From the NCBI RefSeq assembly GCF_000282215.1, contig NZ_AKJS01000119.1, positions 1 through 64,000 on the forward strand: DNA of 64,000 nucleotides, given 5' to 3'. How positions within the stretch are numbered: the first letter of the stretch is position 1; each line of letters starts with the position of its first letter. The position numbers were made by a program, and so were the translations under genes. Source of the stretch: Pseudomonas sp. GM21. GTDB taxonomy: Bacteria > Pseudomonadota > Gammaproteobacteria > Pseudomonadales > Pseudomonadaceae. Of this stretch, positions 1 through 8,993 are shown piece by piece. The notes under the pieces were generated by a model that was given only the letters and a program-made list of their open reading frames with translations, had not been told where the DNA came from and did not search any database.

Positions 1-169
1 GCTAGGTTTTCACACAGTCTGTAAAGGGGGTTATTTTTTCAATGACCGCTAATCCGATCTAGATTCGTCATTGCGCCCTCAATTAGCTTCAGCACAATCT
101 GGATGAATTCGAACAAGGACAGCGAAGAAAGCCAGGGTTTGGGCGCCCCGGCTTCCTCGCTTCACATTT

Positions 170-1885
170 TTACTGGCCTGGAACCTTCTTGTTCATCGCC
201 TTGACTTGCTCCAGAACCTGCGTGAGGTTGTAGGACTCTGGCGACTGCAGTGGTGGGAATTCTGCAAAGGACACAAGTTCCTGCAGCCACAATTGCTGGC
301 CAACCGGTAGCATGTTCCAGTTGTAGAGATAGGCCGTGCTTGGCGCGGCCAATGCACCTCCGATAGACAGCACCGACTTCTGCTCCTCGCCTACGGCCTG
401 TTCAAACGGATCCCTTCGGATATTTTGCACCTGCGCCCAACCATACTGCTGTGGGCCTGCCAGGGCTGAAGCACCGGACGACCCTTCCATGGTGAAGTAG
501 ATCTTCCAGTTCTTGTAGCGTACCGCCGATGGTGTAGCCCCGGTGTAGTACAAGAAGGTATCTCGCGCGGACTTGTTCGACTTGCCCGTCAGATAGTCCA
601 GTTGATTGACGCCCTGCAGCTTGGTTTTGACAATACCCGGGTACTTGCCTGCCATGATCTGCTCGTTGAGTGCATTGCCTTTCGGCCCCCCAGCGACTTC
701 AACCAGTGTTGGCAACCAATCGTAGGAGGCAACGATGTCCTCATAGACGGTGCCCGGCTTGATTTGACCTGGCCAGCGGATCAGCGCCGGAACCCGCATC
801 CCGCCTTCCCAGGTCGTCAGCTTGCCAGCTTTGAAGGGCGTCATGCCGCCATCGGGGAATGTCTGGCTTTCCGCGCCATTGTCCGTGGTGAAGACCACGA
901 TGGTGTTGTCCAGTTGCCCCATACTCTCGAGCTTTTTCAGCACCAGGCCGATATTGTCGTCCATCTGTTTCATGCCGACTTCCTGGATACCCCAGTCGTT
1001 ACCACCTTGTTCACCCAGCATGGCCTGGTACTTCGGCGAGAAAACGGTGGTTATGTGCATGCGCGCCGGGTTGTACCAGACAAAAAACGGCTTGTTGGTA
1101 TTCTTCGGGTCGTTGCGGTCAAGGAAGTCGATCACCTTGGCTGATATTTCTTCATCCACGGTTGCCGAGCGTTCCAGCGTTAACGGGCCCTCATCCTTGC
1201 AGGTCTGGTTCTGCGACGAACCATCCTTGGACGCACAGGCTAAAACTGGCCGCGGTGGTGTCAAGCAAGTCGTAGTTTTGGGGTTGACTGCTCCTGGGAA
1301 TGGCGGGACACCTGGAATCGGCTCCGTTTGGCACGGTGGGGCAAAGCCCTGCTCGGTTGGGCTCTTGTTGATGTCTGGAAAGCTCACTTGCTGCATGGCA
1401 TCCAGGTGGTAGAGGTAACCCCAGAATTCCTGGAAACCATGTGCGGTTGGCAATGCGTCCGGGTGATCACCCAAGTGATTCTTGCCGAACTCGCCGGTGT
1501 TGTAGCCTTGGTCGAGCAGGAACTTGGCGATCGTCGGTGTGCCTGGTCGCAGGTAGGAGGGGCTGCCGGGCAGTTGCGGCGGGATCATGCCGGTTCGCAA
1601 GGGCGTCATGCCGGTGAAGAAGGCGTTGCGACCGGCCGTGCAACTTTGCTCGGCGTAGTAAGTCATGAACTTGGCGCCTTCATTGGCAATTCGGTCCAGG
1701 TTGGGCGTTGTGTCAAAACCCAGTCCGTTCTGGTACGCCCCGACCTGCATCCAACCGATGTCATCACCCATGATGAACAGAATGTTGGGTTTTTTGTCGG
1801 CGGCCTGGGTGAGCGTGGGTAAGGACGCTCCCAGCATCATGCCACTGGTGGCCAGCCCCACCAGCACCATCTGTTTAAGTCTCAT
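170..1885 (-). CDS. Exported arylsulfatase (type I sulfatase family)
   Basis: 571 residues with an N-terminal signal peptide ending near AQA-AD (about residue 29), so the enzyme is probably periplasmic. The sulfatase fold is clear: metal-binding MGDDIGW at 39-45, the formylglycine segment SCTAGR with Cys82 and Arg86, and a second metal site TDNGAE. The core motif is C-x-A-x-R rather than the commoner C-x-P-x-R; Cys82 would need conversion to formylglycine by a maturase that is not in this window. It should release sulfate from aryl or alkyl sulfate esters. It stands alone, and no sulfonate or sulfate-ester transporter is beside it. The exact substrate is not readable. Confidence 0.93.
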   Translation of the reverse strand: MRLKQMVLVGLATSGMMLGASLPTLTQAADKKPNILFIMGDDIGWMQVGAYQNGLGFDTTPNLDRIANEGAKFMTYYAEQSCTAGRNAFFTGMTPLRTGMIPPQLPGSPSYLRPGTPTIAKFLLDQGYNTGEFGKNHLGDHPDALPTAHGFQEFWGYLYHLDAMQQVSFPDINKSPTEQGFAPPCQTEPIPGVPPFPGAVNPKTTTCLTPPRPVLACASKDGSSQNQTCKDEGPLTLERSATVDEEISAKVIDFLDRNDPKNTNKPFFVWYNPARMHITTVFSPKYQAMLGEQGGNDWGIQEVGMKQMDDNIGLVLKKLESMGQLDNTIVVFTTDNGAESQTFPDGGMTPFKAGKLTTWEGGMRVPALIRWPGQIKPGTVYEDIVASYDWLPTLVEVAGGPKGNALNEQIMAGKYPGIVKTKLQGVNQLDYLTGKSNKSARDTFLYYTGATPSAVRYKNWKIYFTMEGSSGASALAGPQQYGWAQVQNIRRDPFEQAVGEEQKSVLSIGGALAAPSTAYLYNWNMLPVGQQLWLQELVSFAEFPPLQSPESYNLTQVLEQVKAMNKKVPGQ

Positions 1886-2101
1886 AGCGTGTTCCTCTAT
1901 CGATTGATATAGGTGTACAGCTACAACGGACTACAGCTGCACTTCACTCGTAATGCGAGAATAAGTAATGATGATTTACCCTCCTGCCTTGCGTGACCGC
2001 AAACGTCAGCTCGTGGATGGATTAGTCTAGACGAACGTTATGTCTGCGAAGATCAAAGTATTTGTTTGGCACACGCAAATTCGCCGTCTGCGCTGTTCTA
2101 C

Positions 2102-2329
2102 TTAGAAAATGAGCTCCACGCCCATTGCCGAGAAAAACCGACGAGGTTCCGGAACGAGGTTTACAGAGATGCGTGGTAAGTGGAATTGAAGCAGGACTGA
2201 GCGGCGGGTGCTGTTGATGAAGCTCAGAGGTACACCATTGATGTAGAGCAAATGCTGAGCTGAGTAGCGGTCGACTGCTAGACAGAAAAGGGGGGCCAGA
2301 TTGTCCGTTTTTGGCCGGATGCATGGCAT
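2102..2329 (-). pseudogene. Possible C-terminal remnant of a TonB-dependent receptor
   Basis: The translated tail contains INGVPLSFINSTRR, then EPRRFFSAMGVELIF before the stop. The ending resembles the last beta strand of TonB-dependent outer-membrane receptors, which commonly finish with a G/N-x-P-R-x-F-x-x-x-V-x-x-x-F pattern. Nothing upstream on the same strand extends it into a receptor, so if real it is a decayed 3' fragment. The resemblance is judged by eye and is weak. Confidence 0.3.
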
Positions 2330-2333
2330 TCAC

Positions 2334-3188
2334 ACATCCTGCTTCAACCGTGATGGACAGCAATCAGCACATATCGGCCCTGTGGGACAGACGGCAATCG
2401 GCCAGAAGGTGACCCCATGATCGCCCTCGCTTGGTTCGCCTAAGTGAATTGCTGAAGTGCAGTTCATCTCGCCAGTAGCCTTGGAAAGCATGGGGGAGCA
2501 AGGGAGAGCAACCCTACTGGCGAGGTGAACCATTAAACCTTAGCCCAACTGCTCAGCCTGCTTTAACCCTTCTTCTGATTTCATTGGGGGCTTGAGCGGG
2601 CAGCCTGCTTCAGGTTGTTGCAGCCGGCCGCGACTGGCAGAAAACGGCCATGACCGGCAGAGAACGGCCAGAAGCGGCCCTTCTCGACCAGTCAAATCCA
2701 CATCGACTTAATGAAAGCAGCCCCTAGCAAAAGCGGTCGCTGAAACAGGGGCGCTACGATCTCCATATATGGGGCATTACACCCACTTGACCGGGCGTTT
2801 ATCACCTAATGTGAGGAGTATGTCCCCCACTCTTCTCTCGCTTGAAACACTAAGAAGTGACTTGTTAAACAATTTGAACTTTTTTCTCCACCCTGTTGGC
2901 ATGGCTCATTCGTTGCTTCACCCCCTGGTACCTGCAACAGATGTCGTCCCGGATATTGTGTAGATGGCGGGGCTTGCCTGATTCGGTATGACGCGAGGGG
3001 TGAAAAATGAAGCGAGCGACACCACCATGTAGCTCTATCGCCTTACTGCTCTGGTCAAGCCCGCCCTGTACGATGCTCATTCCCCTGACCACCTCCAGCG
3101 CCGTGGCGCTGGATGATTTCGGCTCACCACCACCGACGCCCCCCCTCGGCATTTACCAATCCGCCGGCCGAATTCAAGGCCACGCTGG
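2334..3188. other. Non-coding or decayed stretch
   Basis: About 850 bases with only short conflicting reading frames and no recognisable protein. Around 2630-2690 there are clustered repeats of short ACGGCC/GCGGCC words separated by about 15 bases, a pattern common in Pseudomonas spacers. No RNA gene, terminator or IS end was recognised. Confidence 0.5.
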
Positions 3189-3440
3189 ATGTTCGCCCTG
3201 ATCCGCACGCGGTTCATCCTTCTAGTGACCCTGATGTACACCTTCCAGAGCTATTACGTGTTCCGCGGAAAAGGGAGAGTGGTGGTGGCTACTACGAGTA
3301 AGTCAATTGCTCTAATCACGAAAAGGCCGATACGCCTTTACAAGCAGCTCGCTGAGCTGTGCCTATTGTTTATTGTGTTGCTGATGATGCTGGCGTTGTC
3401 CGCTGTGCTGGTGATGGAGTTTACCCTTGGGGCGCTCTGA
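3189..3440 (+). CDS. Possible small membrane protein, unknown
   Basis: 83 residues with two hydrophobic stretches: a short one near residues 8-22 and a strong C-terminal segment (about residues 57-82) rich in Leu, Val and Met. The residues between are basic, as expected for a cytoplasmic loop. An AAGG lies about 9 bases before the ATG. It resembles no family I know and overlaps other short frames in a region that otherwise looks decayed, so it may be spurious. Confidence 0.25.
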   Translation: MFALIRTRFILLVTLMYTFQSYYVFRGKGRVVVATTSKSIALITKRPIRLYKQLAELCLLFIVLLMMLALSAVLVMEFTLGAL

Positions 3441-3604
3441 GCCGTCGGCGCCGATGGCGGTCGATCCTGACTAGGCCAAGCCGTTCAAATATTGGCACGA
3501 AGCTGCGGGGCAGCGCCGGTTACTGGCTTATCGGCCTGCACGCGGCGGCGGGTTTATCCCATCACTAATACCTGGACGACAAAACCTTAATGTGCCTGGC
3601 TGTT

Positions 3605-4060
3605 TCACCTGATTTCTCCAAAAATCGTATGTGTCCAGAAAATCACATCCCCCGCCTCCCTCATAAAAATCTCGACGGTCTTTGGACCAACCCCATCAAA
3701 CGCTAAAAGACGTTTTTCAAACTCCCGACGATCAGCACTCACCTCCACAATGTTGCGCACCTTTCCCGCGTACTCGTTATTGAGCTTATGAGCCAATGTC
3801 AATAAACGAGATGCCGTGCTCTCGTCATACCGCACGTAATGAGCCTCACCCAGCATTGCAACCAGTTCGCGATGCGTGCACCGGGCAAGTTTTCGTGGCG
3901 TATCACGTTGGTGTTTTTCGACGATCACCTGGTAAGCCTTTGCGGCAATCGCTCCTTGAATTCGTTTGCCCATCAGAAAGCTGGCGACCAACCACTTGAA
4001 CAAGCCCTCTTCGTTTGGGTCATCGAGGCTTATTTGCAGATCACTGGCGCTGATAATCAC
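3605..4060 (-). CDS. HhH-GPD-type DNA glycosylase/endonuclease III-like protein
   Basis: 151 residues. The C-terminal part holds a helix-hairpin-helix DNA-binding motif, FDGVGPKTVEIFMREAG (about 120-136), as in the endonuclease III/AlkA base-excision superfamily. No 4Fe-4S cysteine cluster is visible, and the catalytic Asp cannot be assigned with confidence. The start is a GTG directly after the stop of the zinc-ribbon gene (TGA-GTG), so the two are probably translationally coupled. At 151 residues it is shorter than typical Nth (about 210), so it is a small or partial member; a role in DNA repair is inferred. Confidence 0.7.
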   Translation of the reverse strand: MIISASDLQISLDDPNEEGLFKWLVASFLMGKRIQGAIAAKAYQVIVEKHQRDTPRKLARCTHRELVAMLGEAHYVRYDESTASRLLTLAHKLNNEYAGKVRNIVEVSADRREFEKRLLAFDGVGPKTVEIFMREAGDVIFWTHTIFGEIR

Positions 4061-4303
4061 TCAATTCACCAGTAGCGCTTCGTGTATCTCAATGGAAGGA
4101 ACTGCAACTTCTCTGCGCCGGTTATCCAGCCATCCCCTGGTTTTTGCCACATCGAAAATCAGCCCCTGATCAATCAAGGCCAAGATGAGTTGGTCAGACA
4201 CGCGGTAGCGGCCACACTCCGGACAATCCCTCTCTTCCCAAGGTCCCTGACATTCAATGCGCTGCGCGACACCGACACAGATCAGACAATTCATTGAGAT
4301 CAC
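4061..4303 (-). CDS. Small zinc-ribbon protein, unknown (copy 1)
   Basis: 80 residues with two Cys pairs, CLIC at 6-9 and CPEC at 28-31, forming a likely zinc ribbon. The second pair is followed by GRYRVS, FDVAKTRGWL and a C-terminal VPSIEIHEALLV. The same layout occurs in the protein encoded at 10627-10890, so the two are paralogues. It is followed immediately by the HhH-GPD gene. Function unknown; its paralogue sits in phage-like DNA next to a DNA methyltransferase. Confidence 0.7.
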   Translation of the reverse strand: MISMNCLICVGVAQRIECQGPWEERDCPECGRYRVSDQLILALIDQGLIFDVAKTRGWLDNRRREVAVPSIEIHEALLVN

Positions 4304-4387
4304 CCGTTTGTAGTTGTGTGGACAGCTACCACGCTTAGCGAGCTGCGCCGACTCTTGCGGAGCTGGCGCAGGCGTTGGGTTTCAACT

Positions 4388-5527
4388 TCACGCGGCCGGT
4401 TTGAGCACAACTTTTGTCCAGCCATTGTCACGGGCGTCGTAGTGCTTATAGGCTTCAGGCCCTTCAGCCAGTTTCAGCCGATGGGAGATGATCTGCGCGG
4501 GGTTGGCACGATCGTGGTGGATGAGTTCAGCCAGGCGGCGGTTGTAGACTTTGACGTTGGCTTGCCCGGTTCGGATCTGCTGCCCCTTGAACCAGAAAGC
4601 GCCAAAGTCGAAGGCCATTTTGCCTTGCTTCGCGAGGTCACTTTTGGCACCCGGGTCTTCCGGCACAAATACACCGACGACACCGATCCCACCGGTAGCC
4701 TTGGTCGATGCGACGAGGTTGTTCATGGTCAGGTGATTGGCTTCGTGGCCGTGACGGTCGCAGCACTGATAGCCCACGCATTCGCAACCGCGATCCGTGC
4801 CCTTGCCATGAGTCAGGTTGAGAATCTGGTCCACCGCTTCCTGCTCCAGCGAGTTGATGGGCGTGGCGCCCATCTGGGCAGCCAGCTTTAATCGGTCAGG
4901 TTGGTTGTCGACCACGAATACCTGGGAGGCGCCTTTGATCATTGCCGAGTGTGCGGCCATCAGGCCGACCGGACCGGCCCCATAAATGGCGATGCTTTCC
5001 CCTGGCAAAAGACCGGCCAGTTCCGTGGCGTGCCAACCCGTTGGGAAAATATCGGAGAGCATGACGTAGTCGTCTTCACGCTCTTGCGCGTCCTCGGGCA
5101 ACACCAGGCAGTTGAAGTCTGCGTAAGGCACGCGGAGCAATTCAGCCTGGCCACCTTCATAGGGGCCCATCTCTGCAAAGCCATAAGCAGCTCCTGCGCT
5201 ACCGGGGTTGGCTGTCAGGCAAAAACCGGTGAGGCCCTTCTCGCAGTTTTCGCAGAAGCCGCAGCCGATGTTGAACGGCAAGCAAACGCGGTCCCCCACT
5301 TTGACGCGGTCGACGCCTGCGCCGACCTCGATGACCTCACCGAGGTTCTCGTGTCCAAATACACGTCCTGTCTCCATGGATGTACGTCCTTCGTACATGT
5401 GCAGGTCTGAACCGCAGATGTTGGTCGTGGTAATTCGAACCAGAACGTCTGTGGGTTTTTCTATTTTGGCATCAGGGACATTTTGCACGCTCACGTCACG
5501 CGGGCCGTTATAAACGATGGCTTTCAT
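4388..5527 (-). CDS. Zinc-dependent alcohol dehydrogenase, glutathione-independent formaldehyde dehydrogenase type
   Basis: 379 residues, medium-chain dehydrogenase fold. Catalytic zinc ligands are visible at Cys38 (CGSD) and His59-Glu60 (GHE). The structural zinc lobe has Cys89, Cys92, Cys95 and Cys103. The Rossmann motif GAGPVGLMAA is near residue 172. Overall it matches the FdhA/threonine dehydrogenase-like subgroup that oxidises formaldehyde or other aldehydes with tightly bound NAD; a different alcohol substrate is possible. A good ribosome site (GGGAG) precedes the ATG. It appears monocistronic, with a perfect 14-bp palindrome 66 bases upstream. Confidence 0.88.
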   Translation of the reverse strand: MKAIVYNGPRDVSVQNVPDAKIEKPTDVLVRITTTNICGSDLHMYEGRTSMETGRVFGHENLGEVIEVGAGVDRVKVGDRVCLPFNIGCGFCENCEKGLTGFCLTANPGSAGAAYGFAEMGPYEGGQAELLRVPYADFNCLVLPEDAQEREDDYVMLSDIFPTGWHATELAGLLPGESIAIYGAGPVGLMAAHSAMIKGASQVFVVDNQPDRLKLAAQMGATPINSLEQEAVDQILNLTHGKGTDRGCECVGYQCCDRHGHEANHLTMNNLVASTKATGGIGVVGVFVPEDPGAKSDLAKQGKMAFDFGAFWFKGQQIRTGQANVKVYNRRLAELIHHDRANPAQIISHRLKLAEGPEAYKHYDARDNGWTKVVLKPAA

Positions 5528-5592
5528 GTGGTTCTCCCATTAGCAAAACGAACGGAAATTTCGTCTGCTCAGACTTATCTGTCAGGAAGAAA

Positions 5593-5606
5593 TGAACGTA
5601 CGTTCA
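5593..5606. promoter_or_regulatory. Candidate TetR-type operator upstream of the formaldehyde dehydrogenase gene
   Basis: Perfect 14-bp palindrome TGAACGTACGTTCA, placed where a promoter for the leftward dehydrogenase gene would lie. The pattern TGAACG-n-CGTTCA is typical of sites for TetR/AcrR-family repressors. No TetR gene is adjacent, so the regulator would act from elsewhere. Confidence 0.5.
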
Positions 5607-5752
5607 AACAATTGATGAGGGAGAGTGACGAGCGGTAAATCGACAGATACCGCGTCGAAAATACTGAATTATTTGCAACGCCAGGCCTCTCTTTTTCGAG
5701 GGCGTCGGATGAACGATGTAGAACAAGTCTTTCCTGCGCCATACGCAGCCAC

Positions 5753-6454
5753 TCAAGGAGCAACGCCAGCACTCACTGGCGGGTTGAGTGTGGGCAGTCC
5801 AAGTGAAGCGCCGAGGGCGGTCAAATAGTCGCCAAACCCGCCGCGACCCTTGAAATCCCGGCGGGCGCTGGTGACCACCGGGTTCGTCGCCGTCCAGACT
5901 ATACGAGCGCCCACCCTCTCAAGATCAGCGATCAGGTGGACGTCTTCGTGTGCGGCAAGATGCTGAAATCCTCCGGCGTTCCGGTAGGCCTCGGCGCTCA
6001 GTCCGAGATTGGCTCCGTGGATATGGCGATGGTTTTCGATGAACTGGTACAACTCAAGATACTTGGAACGCACCAGGTCACCATGTTCCGTCCAGCTATC
6101 GACTTCCACCGTTCCACATACCGCATCAGCTTTGAACTCAATCTGGCGAGCAAGCCAATCGTGCGGAACGACCGTATCGGCATCTGTGAACGCAAGCCAC
6201 TGCGCTCCGGCATTGAGTAAAGCCTCTGCGCCAGTGGCTCTGGCCTTCCCCACGTTCCGAAAAGACACGTCCAGTTTCGCTACGCCTTGCCCCGCAACCA
6301 ATTGACCGGTGTTATCCGAGCAATCGTCCAGAACGACAAGAACCGAGACTTGTTGGCCTGTAAGACCAGGATGCCTGGCGGCGATCAAGATGGACGCCAG
6401 GCAGGCGGTGATATGCCTTTGTTCGTTATGAGCAGGAATCACAACACCGATCAT
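5753..6454 (-). CDS. Family 2 glycosyltransferase
   Basis: 233 residues, GT-A fold. It opens with the nucleotide-sugar binding strand VVIPAHNEQ, and the metal-binding DxD motif is FTDADTVVP (Asp91, Asp93). LAAHEDVHLIADL supplies the acidic ED pair expected for the catalytic base. There is no membrane segment or signal peptide, so it is a soluble cytoplasmic transferase. In Pseudomonas such stand-alone genes are often annotated as glycosyltransferases of unknown acceptor. It is divergent from the histidine kinase gene at 6728. Confidence 0.85.
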   Translation of the reverse strand: MIGVVIPAHNEQRHITACLASILIAARHPGLTGQQVSVLVVLDDCSDNTGQLVAGQGVAKLDVSFRNVGKARATGAEALLNAGAQWLAFTDADTVVPHDWLARQIEFKADAVCGTVEVDSWTEHGDLVRSKYLELYQFIENHRHIHGANLGLSAEAYRNAGGFQHLAAHEDVHLIADLERVGARIVWTATNPVVTSARRDFKGRGGFGDYLTALGASLGLPTLNPPVSAGVAP

Positions 6455-6727
6455 TGGCGTTCTCTCGTTCTAGTGAAGTGTGAGGTCTCCAGCTATCGAC
6501 CCTGCGCTTCAACAGAAGGTTTTAAAAACATGGCAGTTGAACAACGAGAGCTCGGGACGGGTCAACACAGGATTGCTTATGCCGCATGGGAAGCTTTTAC
6601 AAACGCCCGTTTTTCCACTTCCCCTTGATCCACCGTGATGACAATTTGGCCGTACCTATCGACGATGCATCCTGCTCGTAGAATCAGGCATAGTCTTTGA
6701 TCAAACTTTCTTTCGGTTCCATGGCCA

Positions 6728-7921
6728 ATGACGAGTCCAGACATCGCTTCAGACGTTAATGCCATACGCAGCATCGATGCTGTGCCTGTCATTCTGAGCA
6801 TGGTCAAACATCTGACCGGGATGCGCTTCGCCGCTGTCGCGCGCGTCACCGAAACCAAATGGGTGGCTTGCGCAGTCGACGACTCTATCGAATTTGGGCT
6901 GCAACCCGGCGGGGAGTTGGTATTGGAGTCAACGATTTGCCATGAAATCCGCCAGCACAAAACTCCGGTAATCTTCGGTCACGCTAGCGCACACCCCATT
7001 TTCTCAAAGCACCACACCCCTAAAACTTATGGATTGGAGAGCTATATCTCGATCCCGATCGTCAAAGCCAATGGTGATTTTTTTGGTACGTTGTGCGCCA
7101 TCGATTCGGTGCCCGCCAACCTCGACGAACCGGCTATCGCCAAGACACTCACGCTTTTTGCTCAGTTGATTGCAATGAGTCTCGACGCGCAAAACAATCT
7201 GGACGCGACAAAAGCAGCGCTGGTGGATGCCAATGAAAGCGGTCGATTGCGCGAGCAATTCATCGCGGTACTGGGTCACGATTTACGCACACCGCTTAGC
7301 GCAATCCGAATGAGTACCGATCTGTTAGGCACCAAAACAACCGAAAAACGCTCACTGGGTTTGATTTCTGCGATTCATAAAAGCACGGCACGAATGGGCG
7401 TGCTGATTGAAAACGTTTTGGATTTTGCGCGGGGACGGATGGGCGATGGTATTCCAGTTAAAAGACAGTTGGTCGACGATCTGGAAAAAACGCTGCAATT
7501 GACCCTCGATGAAGTACAAGCATCACACCCTCACGCCATTTTTTCTCACACCCTGCAGGTTCCTCCTGGCATTTATTGCGATGCTTTACGCATCAGCCAA
7601 TTGCTATCCAACCTGCTGGGCAACGCTGTAACGCATGGAGCAGTTGCAACGCCCATCAGCGTCAATGCTTACACGGATGAAGACGAGCTTGTGATATCGG
7701 TTGCCAACCAGGGCGCGCCAATCCCCTCGGAGCTAATGCCATTGCTGTTTGAGCCGTTTACTCGCTCAGAAGCAGGGCAACGTGGCGAAGGTCTGGGCCT
7801 GGGCCTTTACATCGCATCGCAAATCGCCACCGCGCACAAAGGCACCTTGAGCGTTTCCTCAACGCCGCAAGCAGGGACATGTTTTATCGCCAGGTTTCCT
7901 GCTGTTTTCAAATGGGCGTGA
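6728..7921 (+). CDS. GAF-domain sensor histidine kinase
   Basis: 397 residues without membrane segments, so cytoplasmic. Residues about 15-155 form a GAF domain (CHEIRQHKTPVIF, SYISIPIVKANGDFFGTLCAID). The dimerisation/phosphoacceptor helix holds His184 in LGHDLRTPL. The ATPase part has an N box (LLSNLLGNAVTHGA), VANQGAPIP and the G2 loop GEGLGLGLYIA. No response regulator lies beside it, so it is an orphan kinase. The signal sensed by the GAF domain is unknown. Confidence 0.92.
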   Translation: MTSPDIASDVNAIRSIDAVPVILSMVKHLTGMRFAAVARVTETKWVACAVDDSIEFGLQPGGELVLESTICHEIRQHKTPVIFGHASAHPIFSKHHTPKTYGLESYISIPIVKANGDFFGTLCAIDSVPANLDEPAIAKTLTLFAQLIAMSLDAQNNLDATKAALVDANESGRLREQFIAVLGHDLRTPLSAIRMSTDLLGTKTTEKRSLGLISAIHKSTARMGVLIENVLDFARGRMGDGIPVKRQLVDDLEKTLQLTLDEVQASHPHAIFSHTLQVPPGIYCDALRISQLLSNLLGNAVTHGAVATPISVNAYTDEDELVISVANQGAPIPSELMPLLFEPFTRSEAGQRGEGLGLGLYIASQIATAHKGTLSVSSTPQAGTCFIARFPAVFKWA

Positions 7922-7930
7922 CTGGAGACT

Positions 7931-8169
7931 TCACTCTTGCGTTGCGGTCACCTTGATCCGGGTGAGCCCTACCCGCTCAGCCTGCTCTAAAATCTGCTCT
8001 GGCGTCGCGTCCGCAGTGGGCATGATCAAGCTGTTCTCTGCATCCCCGAAATGCAGCTGGAGCAGATGCATCGCCGCTTCATGCAGGGGCAACTGAGCCT
8101 GCTTGAGTTCAACAGATGTGTGCGGGGCTCGCCGTTGAACAGGTATTCCAGGAGGTATTTGTGCATGGT
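7931..8169 (-). pseudogene. Small conserved protein gene disrupted by a 2-bp slip
   Basis: The ATG at 8167-8169 has a good ribosome site (AAGGA) and reads MHKYLLEYLFNGEPRT. The downstream frame reads TSVELKQAQLPLHEA, then a continuous 50-residue tail to the stop at 7931. The two halves are in different frames and join at a (CA)3 run on the coding strand (8120-8125); removing one CA unit fuses them into one protein of about 78 residues. I remember similar small proteins from Pseudomonas but cannot name a function. Confidence 0.6.
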
Positions 8170-8270
8170 GGGGATCCTTGTGGTGGGAAAAAGTAGCTGC
8201 CTGATGACAAGCTTCAATAACCGGGTGGAACCCGGCTGACTGGCGCCTTTGTAAATCTCCGTGTGGCCCC

Positions 8271-8400
8271 TCAATCCCCAGCCTGCGACAAAGGCCTGGC
8301 CACCTGCTCCAACGCTTGACGCTCCGCAGCCACTCCCCAAACCGCTTGCACCCCCAGTCGCGACATCTTGAGCAATTCGCCAAGACCGGGATAGAGGCTT
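8271..8400 (-). pseudogene. Possible 3' fragment of an unknown gene
   Basis: One frame reads LYPGLGELLKMSRLG and continues as a helical, protein-like tail ending QAGD at the stop at 8271. It has no start and is cut off near 8400, where the prophage-like genes begin, so it may be the remains of a gene broken by the insertion. I do not recognise the family. Confidence 0.25.
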
Positions 8401-8414
8401 AGTCTAATGGCAGA

Positions 8415-8993
8415 TCACCACGTACAGATGAGTTCCGCAGTTCCAGGCTGGACGGAGACTTCAACCTTGTTAGAGGATGGCCAAAATAGCCGATATTCGG
8501 CTTGCCACATGTCGAGATGTGATTTAAGAAAGTGGTGTCTCTGATGGCCTTCGTTGTACCTGCATGGCCCCGCTTCCGATTTGACACCAATTTGTTGGTC
8601 GAGATGCTCTTTCAGTGAGTCGATATTGAGAATTTTCACGCATGCTTTCTTTTTCATTTTGCGGGCCAGTATTCCCGTCAGTCGGTAACTAAATGAAAGA
8701 ATCAAACCATCTTCTTGATAATACGCCGCATTGATTAAGTCAGTCTGCCTGACGCCGTCTACGTAGTTGTCGATCGCGTACAGGCTACGGATTTGACCGC
8801 CAGGGCCAATTCGAAAGATAGGATTTGGAGCCATCAAATCTATTGGCGAACGATGAATCAGGTTTTCATCTGGCGTGAATATTCCGCCGCGTTCCGCTCG
8901 CCTATAAAAGCTTGCTGGGTTTATCGGGATTACCCCTCCATTTACCCAAGTGTCCGCGTGCCAGTGCTCGTTTAGGTATAGATAAAGACTCAT
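8415..8993 (-). CDS. Unknown protein coupled to the GIY-YIG-like gene
   Basis: 192 residues from the ATG at 8993, which has GGGGAG upstream and overlaps the restored stop of the upstream nuclease gene (ATGA). It has an aromatic N-terminus (MSLYLYLNEHWHADTW), a pattern HRSPIDLMAPNPIFRIG, and a C-terminal half with ACVKILNID followed by HHFLKSHLDMWQAEYRLFW. There are no signal peptide or membrane segments. I recognise no family. Its place beside a nuclease and a methyltransferase in a mobile region suggests a phage accessory or defence role, which is inference from context only. Confidence 0.65.
   Translation of the reverse strand: MSLYLYLNEHWHADTWVNGGVIPINPASFYRRAERGGIFTPDENLIHRSPIDLMAPNPIFRIGPGGQIRSLYAIDNYVDGVRQTDLINAAYYQEDGLILSFSYRLTGILARKMKKKACVKILNIDSLKEHLDQQIGVKSEAGPCRYNEGHQRHHFLKSHLDMWQAEYRLFWPSSNKVEVSVQPGTAELICTW

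Noticed and set aside
2600-2700. ACGGCC/GCGGCC-rich stretch considered as a CRISPR-like or REP repeat
   Set aside because: Units are very short and unevenly spaced, with no conserved repeat of CRISPR length and no cas genes nearby.
8026-8340. 104-codon minus-strand frame
   Set aside because: Only its internal start at 8169 and the next 16 codons are credible; the rest is the out-of-frame part of the slipped gene at 7931-8169.
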